64,000 bases of DNA. Source: PALSA-555 sp963731625. Lineage in GTDB: Bacteria; Actinomycetota; Acidimicrobiia; IMCC26256; PALSA-555. Under the pieces are notes generated by a model. It saw only the letters and a program-made list of their open reading frames with translations. It was not told where the DNA came from and did not search any database. Positions 1 to 7,769 of this stretch are shown one piece after another. The DNA lies in assembly GCA_963731625.1 (NCBI GenBank), contig CAVSWH010000001.1, positions 1,302,001 through 1,366,000 on the forward strand. The letters are read 5' to 3'. The stretch's first letter is position 1, and the number at the start of each line of letters is the position of its first letter. The position numbers were made by a program, and so were the translations under genes.

Positions 1-990
1 TTCGCGCCGTATGCCGACCGGTGCACGGTCGGTGCGCTCATCCCGATGAACACACCCGAGCAGGCGATCGCCGAGCTGGAGCACGCGGTGACCGAGCTCG
101 GCGCGAAGTCGGTGCTCATGGCCGGGTACGCGCGCCGACCCGTCGGCCGCGACGCGTACCGCCTCGACATGTTCGGGCTCGACAGCGAGCACGACTACGA
201 CCCGTTCTGGGCCCGGTGCACGGAGCTCGGCGTAGCGCCGGTCGTGCACAGCGCGCTGCAGCACCACCGGGTGACGCGGTCGATCTCGAACTACGTGTAC
301 AACCACATCGACGGCCTCGCGGCGGCGCATGCATCGCTCGCCAAGTCGCTGTACCTCGGTGGCGTGACCCGGCGCTTCCCGACCCTCCATGTCGGCTTCC
401 TCGAGGGCGGCGTGGCGTGGGCGGCCAGTCTCTGGGCCGGGCTCGTCGGCCACTGGGAGAAGCGCAACGGCCAGGCGATCGCCGGCCTCGACCCGGACCG
501 CCTCGACGTAGACGAGCTGCTGACGTACTTCGCTCGCTACGGCGACGACGCCGTGACGTCGCGCCTCGACGAGCTGCGGGCCTACTACTCGCGCCCGGCG
601 GCGCGGCCCGCCCAGCTCGACGAGTTCGCGGCGCTGGGCGTCGCCGACGCGGCCGAGCTGCGCACCCTGTTCGAGTCGCGCTTCTACTTCGGGTGCGAGG
701 CCGACGACCCGCTCGTGACGTGGGCGTTCCGAGAGGACGTGAACCCGCTCGGGATGCGGCTTCGGCCGGTCCTCGGCTCGGACATCTCGCACTGGGACGT
801 GCCCGACATGACCGAGCCGGTGGCGGAGGCGTTCGAGCTTGTCGAGCGCGGCCTGCTCGGGGCCCGGGAGTTCCGGGAGCTCACCCTGGTCAACCCGGTG
901 CGGCTCCACGCCGCGGGGAACCCGCGCTTCTTCGAGGGCACCTGCTGCGAGCAGGCCGCCGCCGAGGTGCTCGCCACCGAGCCGGCCTGA
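1..990 (+). CDS. Amidohydrolase-related (Amidohydro_2) protein, 5' truncated by window edge
   Basis: The frame is open from base 1, and its first codons read FAPYADRCTVGALIPMN, which is interior sequence of the family. The true start is therefore outside the window and the ATG at 46 is internal. The visible 329 residues cover the C-terminal two thirds of a TIM-barrel metal-dependent hydrolase or decarboxylase of the ACMSD/LigW-like Amidohydro_2 group. The segment GSDISHWDVPDM near the C-terminus carries the conserved acidic residue of the last barrel strand. The substrate is not predictable. The gene ends five bases before the lyase gene, suggesting one operon. Three more proteins of this family lie in the window (11142, 16598, 42834). 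Confidence 0.85.
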   Translation, partial: FAPYADRCTVGALIPMNTPEQAIAELEHAVTELGAKSVLMAGYARRPVGRDAYRLDMFGLDSEHDYDPFWARCTELGVAPVVHSALQHHRVTRSISNYVYNHIDGLAAAHASLAKSLYLGGVTRRFPTLHVGFLEGGVAWAASLWAGLVGHWEKRNGQAIAGLDPDRLDVDELLTYFARYGDDAVTSRLDELRAYYSRPAARPAQLDEFAALGVADAAELRTLFESRFYFGCEADDPLVTWAFREDVNPLGMRLRPVLGSDISHWDVPDMTEPVAEAFELVERGLLGAREFRELTLVNPVRLHAAGNPRFFEGTCCEQAAAEVLATEPA

Positions 991-995
991 TCGCC

Positions 996-1934
996 ATGGA
1001 CCGCGACACCGCGCCGCCGCTGCGCTCGGTGCTGTTCGTCGCCGGCGACCAGCCGGCCGACCTGGAGCGGGCGTGGACGAGCGGCGCCGACTCGATCGTG
1101 ATCGACCTCGAGGAGCCGCGCACCCCGTTCCCGGAGGCAGCACGCGAGGTGGCACGGCGGCAGGTGCGCGCCTTCCTCGACGGGATCGACCCCGGCGTCG
1201 CGCGGCCGCTGCGCTTCGTGCGCGTCCAGCCGCCGGCCACGGGCCAGACGCTGAAGGACCTGCGGGCCGCGATGGGTCCCAGCCTCCACGCGATTCTCGT
1301 GCCGAAGGTGCGAGGCCCCGCCTCGATCCACGCGGTGGACGCGCTGCTCGCCTGCATGGAGGTCGAGGTCGGGCTGCCCGTCGGGTCCGTCGCCGTGTAC
1401 CCCATCCTCGAGACCGCCGAGGCGCTCCGCCTGGCCTACGAGATCGCCGTCGCCTCGCCCCGCGTCGCGTTCATGGGGGGCGCGGTCTCGCGCTTCGGCG
1501 ACATCCACCAGGCCCTCGGGTACCGCTGGACGGCGGAGGGCCGCGAGACGCTGTTCCTGCGGTCGAAGGTCCTCGTCGACGCGCGCGCCGCGGGGATCCG
1601 CTACCCGATCAGCGGCATGTGGGGCGGCGACCGCGACGACCTCGCGGGGCTGCGGGCCTGGGCGAACCAGCTGCGCGACCTCGGGTACTACGGGATGATG
1701 CTGGGCGACCCGGCGCACATCCCGCTCGTTCACGAGGTGTTCACCCCGACGTCGGACGAGGTCGCCTACTGGCAGGACCTCGACCGGCTGGCTCGCGAGG
1801 CCGAGGCGGGCGACGGTGCGCGCGTCACGTACGGCGACGCCAGCCAGGGTGAGGGCCACGTCGTGCACATCGCGCACGTCGGGTCCGCCCGCCGCAACCT
1901 CGCCTGGGCCCGGGAACTGGGCGTCGCGCCGTAG
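996..1934 (+). CDS. HpcH/HpaI-type aldolase / CitE-like CoA ester lyase
   Basis: A 312-residue protein that opens with LRSVLFVAGDQPADLERA, the typical N-terminus of citrate-lyase beta-like proteins. VIDLEEP follows (the family's metal-binding strand, usually DLEDAV), then LRFVRVQPP and AVYPILETAEALRLAYEIA. Enzymes of this family cleave or form C-C bonds in beta-hydroxyacyl-CoA or 2-keto acids in the cytosol. Start at 996 (ATG), five bases after the amidohydrolase stop; a longer frame to 21 exists only as a shadow of that gene. The pairing with an amidohydrolase suggests a ring-cleavage or dicarboxylate catabolic step. The exact substrate is unknown. Confidence 0.8.
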   Translation: MDRDTAPPLRSVLFVAGDQPADLERAWTSGADSIVIDLEEPRTPFPEAAREVARRQVRAFLDGIDPGVARPLRFVRVQPPATGQTLKDLRAAMGPSLHAILVPKVRGPASIHAVDALLACMEVEVGLPVGSVAVYPILETAEALRLAYEIAVASPRVAFMGGAVSRFGDIHQALGYRWTAEGRETLFLRSKVLVDARAAGIRYPISGMWGGDRDDLAGLRAWANQLRDLGYYGMMLGDPAHIPLVHEVFTPTSDEVAYWQDLDRLAREAEAGDGARVTYGDASQGEGHVVHIAHVGSARRNLAWARELGVAP

Positions 1935-2101
1935 GCACCGCCCGATGGATGGCCCGGCGGCCGCACGGATAGGCGTCGAGGAAGAGGTGCCGTGGACGGC
2001 CGCCGAGCCACGCGCCCAGTGTCGACCACGGATCCTGAGACGGACCTGAGCCTCGAGCCGATGCCGCGGGAATCCCGGACGCGCCGTGGAAGGCTGGCCC
2101 G

Positions 2102-4144
2102 ATGACACGCGGACCGGTCGAGCACCACCGGTCTCGTCGGGGTCGGCTCCGTCCCGACGAGCTTGCGGAGTCCGTGATCCTCGCCGACCTCACCCTCGCC
2201 CTGTGTCTCGTCGGTCACCTGCTCCCGCTCGCGTCCGCGCTGTTCGCGGCGGCGATCGTGCCGATGGCCGCGGTGAGCGCCCGCCACCGGCTCCGCGCGG
2301 TCGTCGCCGGGACGGTCGCGGCGTGCGTCGTCGGGTTCCTCATCGCCGGCGGTGGGCTGCTCACCTCCGTCGTCGCGTGCTCGGTGCTCGGCGCGGTCGC
2401 CGGCCGGGCGACGCGCCACGGGTGGGGCCTCGCCCGCACCGTGGCGACCGGGGTCCTCGTCCTCTGGCCGATCGTGTCCGCGCTGACCCTCGCGGCGATG
2501 TACGTGCTGAGCGACCTGCGGCGGCTCCTCATCGCCCAGGTGCGCAACTCATGGGCGGGCGCGGCCCGCTTCCTCCGCGAGATCGGCCTGCCGGCCGTGG
2601 CGCACGCCGGTGACGTCGTCACGAGCTGGCTGACCCGGAACTGGTGGGCCGGGGTTCCCGCGCTCCTGCTCGTGCTCCTCGCGGCAGCGGTCGGCGTCGC
2701 CTGGTTCTTCGCCTACCCGACCGTGCGGCGCGTGCACGCCGCGCTCGGCGACCCACCGGACCGAGGTCCGGTCGTGCCGGACACCGCGCCCCCCGCGCCG
2801 GTGCCGGTGACGCTGCGCGACGTCGTGTACCGCTACGGGGACGCGCGCCCGGCGCTCGACCACGTGTCCCTCGACCTGCCCGCGGGCACGCTCGTCGCCG
2901 TCACCGGCGAGAACGGCTCCGGCAAGTCGACGCTGGCGCGGGTCCTCGTAGGCCAACCGCCGACGAGCGGCGAGGTGCGGCGCCCCGGCCCGTCCGGGCT
3001 CGGGCAGCACGGCGGGAGCGCGATCGTGTTCCAGCGACCGGAGGCGCAGGTCCTCGGCGTGCGCGTCCGCGACGACATCCGATGGGGGATCCCGGCGAGC
3101 GTCGACGTCGACGTCGACGCGATCCTGGAGCGGGTCGGGCTCGCCGCGCTCGCGGACCGCGACACCGCGACGCTGTCGGGCGGCGAGCTCCAGCGCCTCG
3201 CCCTCGGCGCCGCGCTGGCGCGCGCCCCGCAGCTGCTCATCTCGGACGAGGCGACGTCGATGGTCGACCCGGCCGGCCGGGAGCGCATCGTCGGGCTGCT
3301 CCGCCGGGCCGCTGACGACGGTGTCACGGTCGTCCACGTCACGCACCGGTCCGAGGAGACCCATATGGCCGATCGGGTGATCACCCTCGCCCACGGTCGC
3401 GTCGCCCCGGCACCGTCGAAGGAGCCCGCGCCGCTGCGGCGCGGCCCGGCGGTGTCGGTGCGCACGAACGGGGCGCCGCTGGTGCAGCTGCGCGGGGTCG
3501 GACACGTGTACGCGCGGGGCTCGCCGTGGGCGACCCGGGCCCTGGCCGACGTGGACCTCGACCTCCACGCCGGCGAGGGCCTCCTCGTGCTCGGCCACAA
3601 CGGCTCGGGCAAGTCGACGCTCGCGTGGATCCTCGCTGGGCTCCTGCGCCCGTCGGAAGGCGACGCCCGGCTGGGATCGGACCCGCTCCACGAGCGCGTC
3701 GGCCACGTCGCGCTCGCGTTCCAGCACGCACGCCTCCAGCTGCTGCGCGCGACGGTCGGGGGCGACGTGGCGGCGGCCTCGGGCGCCGACGCCGAGACGG
3801 TCGCCGCGACGCTCGAGCTGGTCGGCCTCGATCCCGAGGCGTTCGCGTCGCGGCGCGTCGACGAGCTGAGCGGCGGCGAGACGCGACGCGTCGCGCTCGC
3901 GGGGATGCTGGCACGTCGGCCCCGCGTGCTCGTCCTCGACGAGCCGTTCGCCGGTCTCGACGCGGGCGGCCGGGCGTCCCTCGCGTCACTCCTCGTGCGC
4001 CTGCGCGAGGTCGACGGGATGACGGTGGTGATCGTCTCCCACGATCCCGACCTCACCCCCCAGCTCGTGGATCACGTGCTCACGCTCGAGGGCGGCCGCA
4101 CGATGCCGCGACCCGCGACGCGGCCGGTCGGGAGCGCGCGATGA
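2102..4144 (+). CDS. ECF transporter: S-like membrane domain fused to two EcfA-type ATPases
   Basis: A 680-residue fusion. Residues about 20-215 hold roughly six hydrophobic segments resembling the YybS/S-component type of substrate-binding membrane domain. Two complete ABC ATPase domains follow. The first has Walker A GENGSGKST near 269, signature LSGGELQ near 358 and Walker B LLISDE near 379; the second has GHNGSGKST near 497, LSGGETR near 590 and VLVLDEP near 609. In classical energy-coupling-factor importers these are three genes (S, EcfA1, EcfA2). RBS GGAAGG precedes the ATG. The gene overlaps ecfT by four bases (ATGA), so both are expected to be translated together. The imported micronutrient (vitamin or metal) cannot be read from the sequence and I saw no riboswitch in the 167-base leader. 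Confidence 0.85.
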   Translation: MTRGPVEHHRSRRGRLRPDELAESVILADLTLALCLVGHLLPLASALFAAAIVPMAAVSARHRLRAVVAGTVAACVVGFLIAGGGLLTSVVACSVLGAVAGRATRHGWGLARTVATGVLVLWPIVSALTLAAMYVLSDLRRLLIAQVRNSWAGAARFLREIGLPAVAHAGDVVTSWLTRNWWAGVPALLLVLLAAAVGVAWFFAYPTVRRVHAALGDPPDRGPVVPDTAPPAPVPVTLRDVVYRYGDARPALDHVSLDLPAGTLVAVTGENGSGKSTLARVLVGQPPTSGEVRRPGPSGLGQHGGSAIVFQRPEAQVLGVRVRDDIRWGIPASVDVDVDAILERVGLAALADRDTATLSGGELQRLALGAALARAPQLLISDEATSMVDPAGRERIVGLLRRAADDGVTVVHVTHRSEETHMADRVITLAHGRVAPAPSKEPAPLRRGPAVSVRTNGAPLVQLRGVGHVYARGSPWATRALADVDLDLHAGEGLLVLGHNGSGKSTLAWILAGLLRPSEGDARLGSDPLHERVGHVALAFQHARLQLLRATVGGDVAAASGADAETVAATLELVGLDPEAFASRRVDELSGGETRRVALAGMLARRPRVLVLDEPFAGLDAGGRASLASLLVRLREVDGMTVVIVSHDPDLTPQLVDHVLTLEGGRTMPRPATRPVGSAR

Positions 4145-4974
4145 GCCGCGCCGCGCCGACGACCGAGACCCGTCCCCGCCGCTCGCACGAGTTCGTGGTG
4201 CTGCGGTTGCTGCCGCACGACTCGCCGGTCCATCGCCTCTGGGCCGGCACGAAGCTGCTGATCGTGCTCGGGATCGGGATCATGCTCTCGTTCCGGCCGA
4301 CGTGGCCGGCGCTCGGGGTCGCGGCCGCGATCGTGGCCGTCGGCGTCGTCGCGGCGCATGTGCCCGCCGGCGCGGTGCCGCGCCTGCCCCGATGGATCTG
4401 GGTGCTGGCCCTCGCCGACGCGCTCCTGACCCTGCGGTCGGGGGCGCACCCCGTCGTCCACATCGGGTCGGTCGACCTGAGCCTCGGTGGACTCAGCGAC
4501 TGGGCGCTGCTCGTCGGGTTGGCCCTCGTCATCCTCGCCGCCGCGCTGCTCGTCGGCTGGACGACGCCGCTCGGCGACGTCGCGCCGGCGCTGGCGCGGC
4601 TCACCGCGCCGCTGCGCGCCCTGCGGCTCCCGGTCGACGAGTGGGTCCTCGCCGTCGGGCTCGCGATCCGCTCCCTGCCCCTGCTCATCGACGAGATCCA
4701 CACCCTGTTCGCCGTGAGCCGGCTGCGTCGCCCGGCGACCCGCGAGCGTGTGCGGTGGCGTCAGCGGGTCGGGATCGTGGTGCGCGACATCGAGGGGCTG
4801 CTGAGCACGGCGGTCGTCGTCGCGCTGCGCCGCGCCCGTGACCTCGCCGATGCGATCGAGGCGCGCGGCGGACTCGCCGCCCCGACGACCACCAGCGCGC
4901 CGCCGGGCGCCATCGACGCCGTCCTGCTCGTCACCGTGACGGCGGTGATCGCCGCCGTGCTGATCCTCTTCTGA
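4141..4974 (+). CDS. ecfT: ECF transporter transmembrane component EcfT
   Basis: A 277-residue membrane protein with about five hydrophobic helices and a cytoplasmic region. It opens with LRLLPHDSPVHRLWAGTKLL, the usual EcfT entry. The coupling region contains ALRRARDLADAIEARGG, matching the A-R-G type coupling helix that docks onto EcfA ATPases. ATG at 4141 overlaps the stop of the ATPase fusion (4142-4144), so translation is coupled. Together the two genes appear to make a dedicated or group I-like ECF importer. The last 20 residues form a further hydrophobic segment ending in ILIF. Confidence 0.85.
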   Translation: MSRAAPTTETRPRRSHEFVVLRLLPHDSPVHRLWAGTKLLIVLGIGIMLSFRPTWPALGVAAAIVAVGVVAAHVPAGAVPRLPRWIWVLALADALLTLRSGAHPVVHIGSVDLSLGGLSDWALLVGLALVILAAALLVGWTTPLGDVAPALARLTAPLRALRLPVDEWVLAVGLAIRSLPLLIDEIHTLFAVSRLRRPATRERVRWRQRVGIVVRDIEGLLSTAVVVALRRARDLADAIEARGGLAAPTTTSAPPGAIDAVLLVTVTAVIAAVLILF

Positions 4975-5000
4975 GCGTCGCGCGTCGCGGCAGGGGCCGG

Positions 5001-5513
5001 TCAGGGCGTCGAGCAGGGTCCGCTCGTCACGATGGACGGGTTCAGGAGGGCGAAGAGGTCACACACCGTCGACTTGGTCACCTTCCAGGTTCCGTGGTCG
5101 ATGACCGCGTTCCCCGGTGGTGCGAGGTTGGGCGTCGGCGTCCCGCTGAGGACGAGGGTGTACTTGACGTTCGCCTTGGACTTCGACGTGCACACCACCG
5201 AGTTGACCTGCACGGTCGTGGTCTTGAGCATGGCCGCCTCTTGGTTGGCGATCATCTCGAAGAGCGCGACGAACGCCGGGTCCTCGCTCCCCTGGATGGT
5301 GGCGGCCTTCTGATCCAGCGTGTAGGGGGCCATGCCGTTCAGGATGACGTTGTAGGCGTTGTCGATCGCCTTGACGGCGGCCTTCTTGGTCCCGTCCGCG
5401 CAGGCGGGCGGGGCCTTCGCCTCATGGTTCGCGGCGACCGCCGCGGGAGCGACGAACGTGCCGAGCACGGCGAGGCACGCGAGCAATGCCATGAGGCGCG
5501 CACTGCGAGACAT
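5001..5513 (-). CDS. Secreted Mtb12-like low-molecular-weight protein
   Basis: A 170-residue protein. It starts at MSRSARLMALLACLAV, a clear Sec signal peptide with probable cleavage after AAVAA. The RBS is a run GAGGGGGG just upstream, so this start is preferred over an upstream in-frame ATG at 5570. The mature part contains VKYTLVLSGTPTPNL and a following GTWKVTKSTVC stretch, which resembles the C-terminal domain of the mycobacterial antigen MTB12. Two cysteines near the end and one early (PPACAD) may form disulfides. Function unknown in this family; assignment is by remembered motif similarity only. Confidence 0.65.
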   Translation of the reverse strand: MSRSARLMALLACLAVLGTFVAPAAVAANHEAKAPPACADGTKKAAVKAIDNAYNVILNGMAPYTLDQKAATIQGSEDPAFVALFEMIANQEAAMLKTTTVQVNSVVCTSKSKANVKYTLVLSGTPTPNLAPPGNAVIDHGTWKVTKSTVCDLFALLNPSIVTSGPCSTP

Positions 5514-5685
5514 GGTTTCCCCCCTCTGGGATGCGATGCGCGGGATGCAACGTTCGTCCGGCGCGCGCATTTCGCGCCGTGACGTCCGCGCCGGCGGCCG
5601 ACGGCCCGCTGCGAGCGTCCCGCCCGCCGCCCGCGGCGCCGGCCCACCGCACGGGCGCTCACCGACGCGGCCCTGCCCGGCGCCC

Positions 5686-5691
5686 TACGCT
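5686..5691 (+). promoter_or_regulatory. Candidate -10 hexamer (TACGCT), leaderless start of the alcohol dehydrogenase
   Basis: TACGCT fits the TANNNT pattern and ends eight bases before the ATG at 5700. No purine-rich Shine-Dalgarno sequence lies between them, so transcription may begin at or next to the start codon. Confidence 0.35.
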
Positions 5692-5699
5692 CCGCGTCG

Positions 5700-6737
5700 A
5701 TGCTGCCGGAGACGATGCCCGCGTCCGTCTACGTGGGGGACGGCGAGCTCGAGGTCCAGACCCTGCCGGTGCCCGACATCGGCCCCGGCCAGGCCCTCGT
5801 CGAGATCTCGCACTGCGGGATCTGCGGCAGCGACCTCCACCTCGTCCTGGAGCGCTTCGCGCGGCCCGGCGCCGTCCTCGGCCACGAGTGGGCCGGCACG
5901 ATCGCCGCCGTCGGTGACGGCGTCGACGGCTGGGAGGTCGGGACACCCGTCGTCGCCGACGACCAGCGGGGCTGCGGCGAGTGCCGCGCCTGTCGGCGGG
6001 GCCGTCCCTCGGTGTGCCTGCGGCGCGCCGAGCGCGACCTGCTCGGCTTCCGTGGCGCGTACTGCCGCTACCTCACGACCGCCGCGCCGCGCCTGCTGCG
6101 GATCCCGGACGGGCTGTCGCTGCGCACCGCGGCACTCACCGAGCCGACCGCCATCGCGCTCCACGCGGTGCATCTCGCCGACGTCACCCCGGACGACCGC
6201 GTCCTCGTCACCGGCGCCGGACCGGTCGGGCTGCTCGTCCTCGCGGTGCTGCGCAGCGTCGGCGTCACCGACGTCACGGTCTCGGAGCCGGCCCCCGCAC
6301 GCCAGGTACGGGCGAAGGCGGTCGGCGCGTCCGCGGTCATCACGCCCGACGACCTCGGCCCGGTGCCGATGGGGCGCACGGCCGAGCATCCCTACACGGT
6401 GGCGTTCGAGTGCTCGGGCCGCGCCGCGGCGGCCGAGGCCGCGCTCGACCACCTCGACTACGCCGGGACCCTCGTGTTCGTCGGCACGGGCAGCGCGTGG
6501 CCCCGCGTGAACCAGAACCGCATGATCATCCTCGAGCTCACCGCGATCGGCGCGTACAACTACGACGCGTCCGGCTTCGCGCCCGCGCTCGAGCTGCTCG
6601 CCTCGGGCCGCCTCCCCGTCGACCTGCTCGTCGAGCCCACCGACGTCGGCCTCGAGGCGCTGCTGCCGACGATGCAGTCCCTGGCCCGCGGTGAGCTCGC
6701 GGCGAAGGTGCTCGTCCGACCGGAGGTATCCCCATGA
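5700..6737 (+). CDS. Zinc-dependent alcohol dehydrogenase (medium-chain family)
   Basis: A 345-residue medium-chain dehydrogenase. Visible catalytic-zinc elements are ISHCGICGSDLH and GHEWAGTI; the structural-zinc loop is GCGECRACRRGRPSVC with four cysteines. The nucleotide-binding motif is TGAGPVGLLVLA, followed by an acidic residue in a VSEPAPAR context. It is expected to oxidise an alcohol, sugar alcohol or threonine-like substrate with NAD(P) in the cytosol. The stop overlaps the next gene by four bases (ATGA at 6734), so the VOC protein is probably co-translated and works on the same pathway. An alternative start at the ATG at 5715 is possible. Confidence 0.85.
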   Translation: MLPETMPASVYVGDGELEVQTLPVPDIGPGQALVEISHCGICGSDLHLVLERFARPGAVLGHEWAGTIAAVGDGVDGWEVGTPVVADDQRGCGECRACRRGRPSVCLRRAERDLLGFRGAYCRYLTTAAPRLLRIPDGLSLRTAALTEPTAIALHAVHLADVTPDDRVLVTGAGPVGLLVLAVLRSVGVTDVTVSEPAPARQVRAKAVGASAVITPDDLGPVPMGRTAEHPYTVAFECSGRAAAAEAALDHLDYAGTLVFVGTGSAWPRVNQNRMIILELTAIGAYNYDASGFAPALELLASGRLPVDLLVEPTDVGLEALLPTMQSLARGELAAKVLVRPEVSP

Positions 6738-7195
6738 GCCCGTCCTCGTCCCGACCCGTCCTCAACCACGTCGCGATCAGTGTCGACCCGGCGATCCTCG
6801 ACGACGCCGGCCGCGCCGAGATCCTCGACTTCTACGGCGACGTCTACGGCTGGCGGGAGGGCGACAACAGCGGGGAGAAGGGGAACCCCCTCATCCTCTA
6901 CACCGGCGTCTTCGCCCAGTTCGTCTACCTGCTCCCCGCGAACCCGTTCGTCGTCGCGCCGGCGTCGGACCACTTCGGGCTGCAGGTCGACACCCGCGCC
7001 GAGCTCGAGGCGATCGTCGACCGAGCAAAGGCCCGTGCCGCGGGCGACGACCGGGTGCGGGTCGTCGACATCGCCTCACGCGTGACGGCGGGGCCGACCC
7101 ACGACTACACGCTGACGAGCGCGTACATCGGCTTCCTGCTGCCACTCATGGTCGAGCTGCAGCACCTCGAGGTCCGCGAGCGCCAGCCGTCCTAG
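6734..7195 (+). CDS. VOC (glyoxalase/bleomycin-resistance fold) family protein
   Basis: A 153-residue protein translationally coupled to the dehydrogenase before it. LNHVAISVDP at the N-terminus is the first beta strand of a vicinal-oxygen-chelate module and supplies a candidate metal-ligand histidine; SDHFGLQVDTRAELEAIVDRAK matches the second. The C-terminal MVELQHLEV supplies the typical acidic ligand (E) of the last strand. It could be an isomerase, lyase or dioxygenase-like enzyme; the substrate is not predictable. Confidence 0.7.
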   Translation: MSPSSSRPVLNHVAISVDPAILDDAGRAEILDFYGDVYGWREGDNSGEKGNPLILYTGVFAQFVYLLPANPFVVAPASDHFGLQVDTRAELEAIVDRAKARAAGDDRVRVVDIASRVTAGPTHDYTLTSAYIGFLLPLMVELQHLEVRERQPS

Positions 7196-7209
7196 CCCGG
7201 ACGCGACAC

Positions 7210-7241
7210 GGGCCCGCAGCCGGCACACCGGCCACGGGCCC
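7210..7241. terminator. Bidirectional hairpin terminator between convergent genes
   Basis: GGGCCCG (7210-7216) pairs with CGGGCCC (7235-7241), and inside it GCCGG (7219-7223) pairs with CCGGC (7228-7232) around a CACA loop. Only a symmetric CA/CA internal loop interrupts the 12-bp stem. It lies in the 59-base gap between two converging genes. There is no U-tract, as is common in GC-rich actinobacteria. Confidence 0.7.
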
Positions 7242-7254
7242 GCACGCTCAACGA

Positions 7255-7614
7255 TCAGTACTGGCCGTAGATGACGCCGTAGCGGTTCATGACGGCGCGG
7301 CTCTCGCGCATGCGCGCCACCCAGCCGTCGCTCACCGTCTTCCACTTCCCAGCGGGGATCCCGGCACCCTCGGCGACCGTGGCCGCCTCCGCCTCGTTGC
7401 CGACGCCCGACTTCGTGATCGCGGCGACGGCCTTCGCGTACCCGTCGAGGTCGACGCCCTCGATCGGCGCGAACGCCGGGTCGTTGGGGTCGTAGCTGCC
7501 CTCGGTCAGGCCGGCCTGCAGCCCGGCGACGTCGGCGGCCGCCTGGCCCTGCGCGGCCCCCGCCATGCTCCCGGCGTTCTGCATTGCGTCACGTGCGCCC
7601 TTGAAGAGTCCCAC
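7255..7614 (-). CDS. Hypothetical small protein (GLFKGARDAMQNA N-terminus)
   Basis: A 119-residue protein. The start chosen is GTG at 7614, because AAAGGAG sits seven bases upstream and the frame then opens with VGLFKGARDAMQNAGSM; an upstream ATG in frame (7716) would add a low-quality extension. It is Ala/Gly-rich and soluble, with no signal peptide and no cysteines. The C-terminus is more polar and ends in YGVIYGQY. I do not recognise the family. The palindrome at 7745-7763 lies 131 bases upstream of its start, and a nearly identical palindrome precedes the SHOCT protein gene at 19161-19913, hinting at common regulation. Confidence 0.6.
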   Translation of the reverse strand: MGLFKGARDAMQNAGSMAGAAQGQAAADVAGLQAGLTEGSYDPNDPAFAPIEGVDLDGYAKAVAAITKSGVGNEAEAATVAEGAGIPAGKWKTVSDGWVARMRESRAVMNRYGVIYGQY

Positions 7615-7744
7615 GCCGTTGCTCCTTTGCCGGTCGACCGCGCAGCACGCGGTGCGGCCCGTTCGCTGATGATGGTCGGCGAGTCCGACCTGCTCCATGG
7701 CCTCCGGACTCGACACCAGGATCGCAAGCCACCCGCCCCCGGGC

Positions 7745-7763
7745 TTGAGTAGCCGCTACTCAA
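7745..7763. repeat. 19-bp palindrome, copy 1 (TTGAGTAG-CCG-CTACTCAA)
   Basis: Perfect 8-bp inverted repeat around a 3-base centre. It sits between the stop of the sulfotransferase (7770) and the upstream side of the minus-strand gene 7255-7614. A second copy with the same arms and flanking GGGC is at 19974-19992. Its size and symmetry suggest a binding site for a dimeric regulator; a repeated hairpin is the alternative. Confidence 0.7.
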
Positions 7764-7769
7764 TATCGG

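Noticed and set aside
1935..2101. Possible riboswitch before the ECF transporter
   Set aside because: I looked for cobalamin, thiamin and other conserved boxes and found no convincing set of conserved elements or stems.
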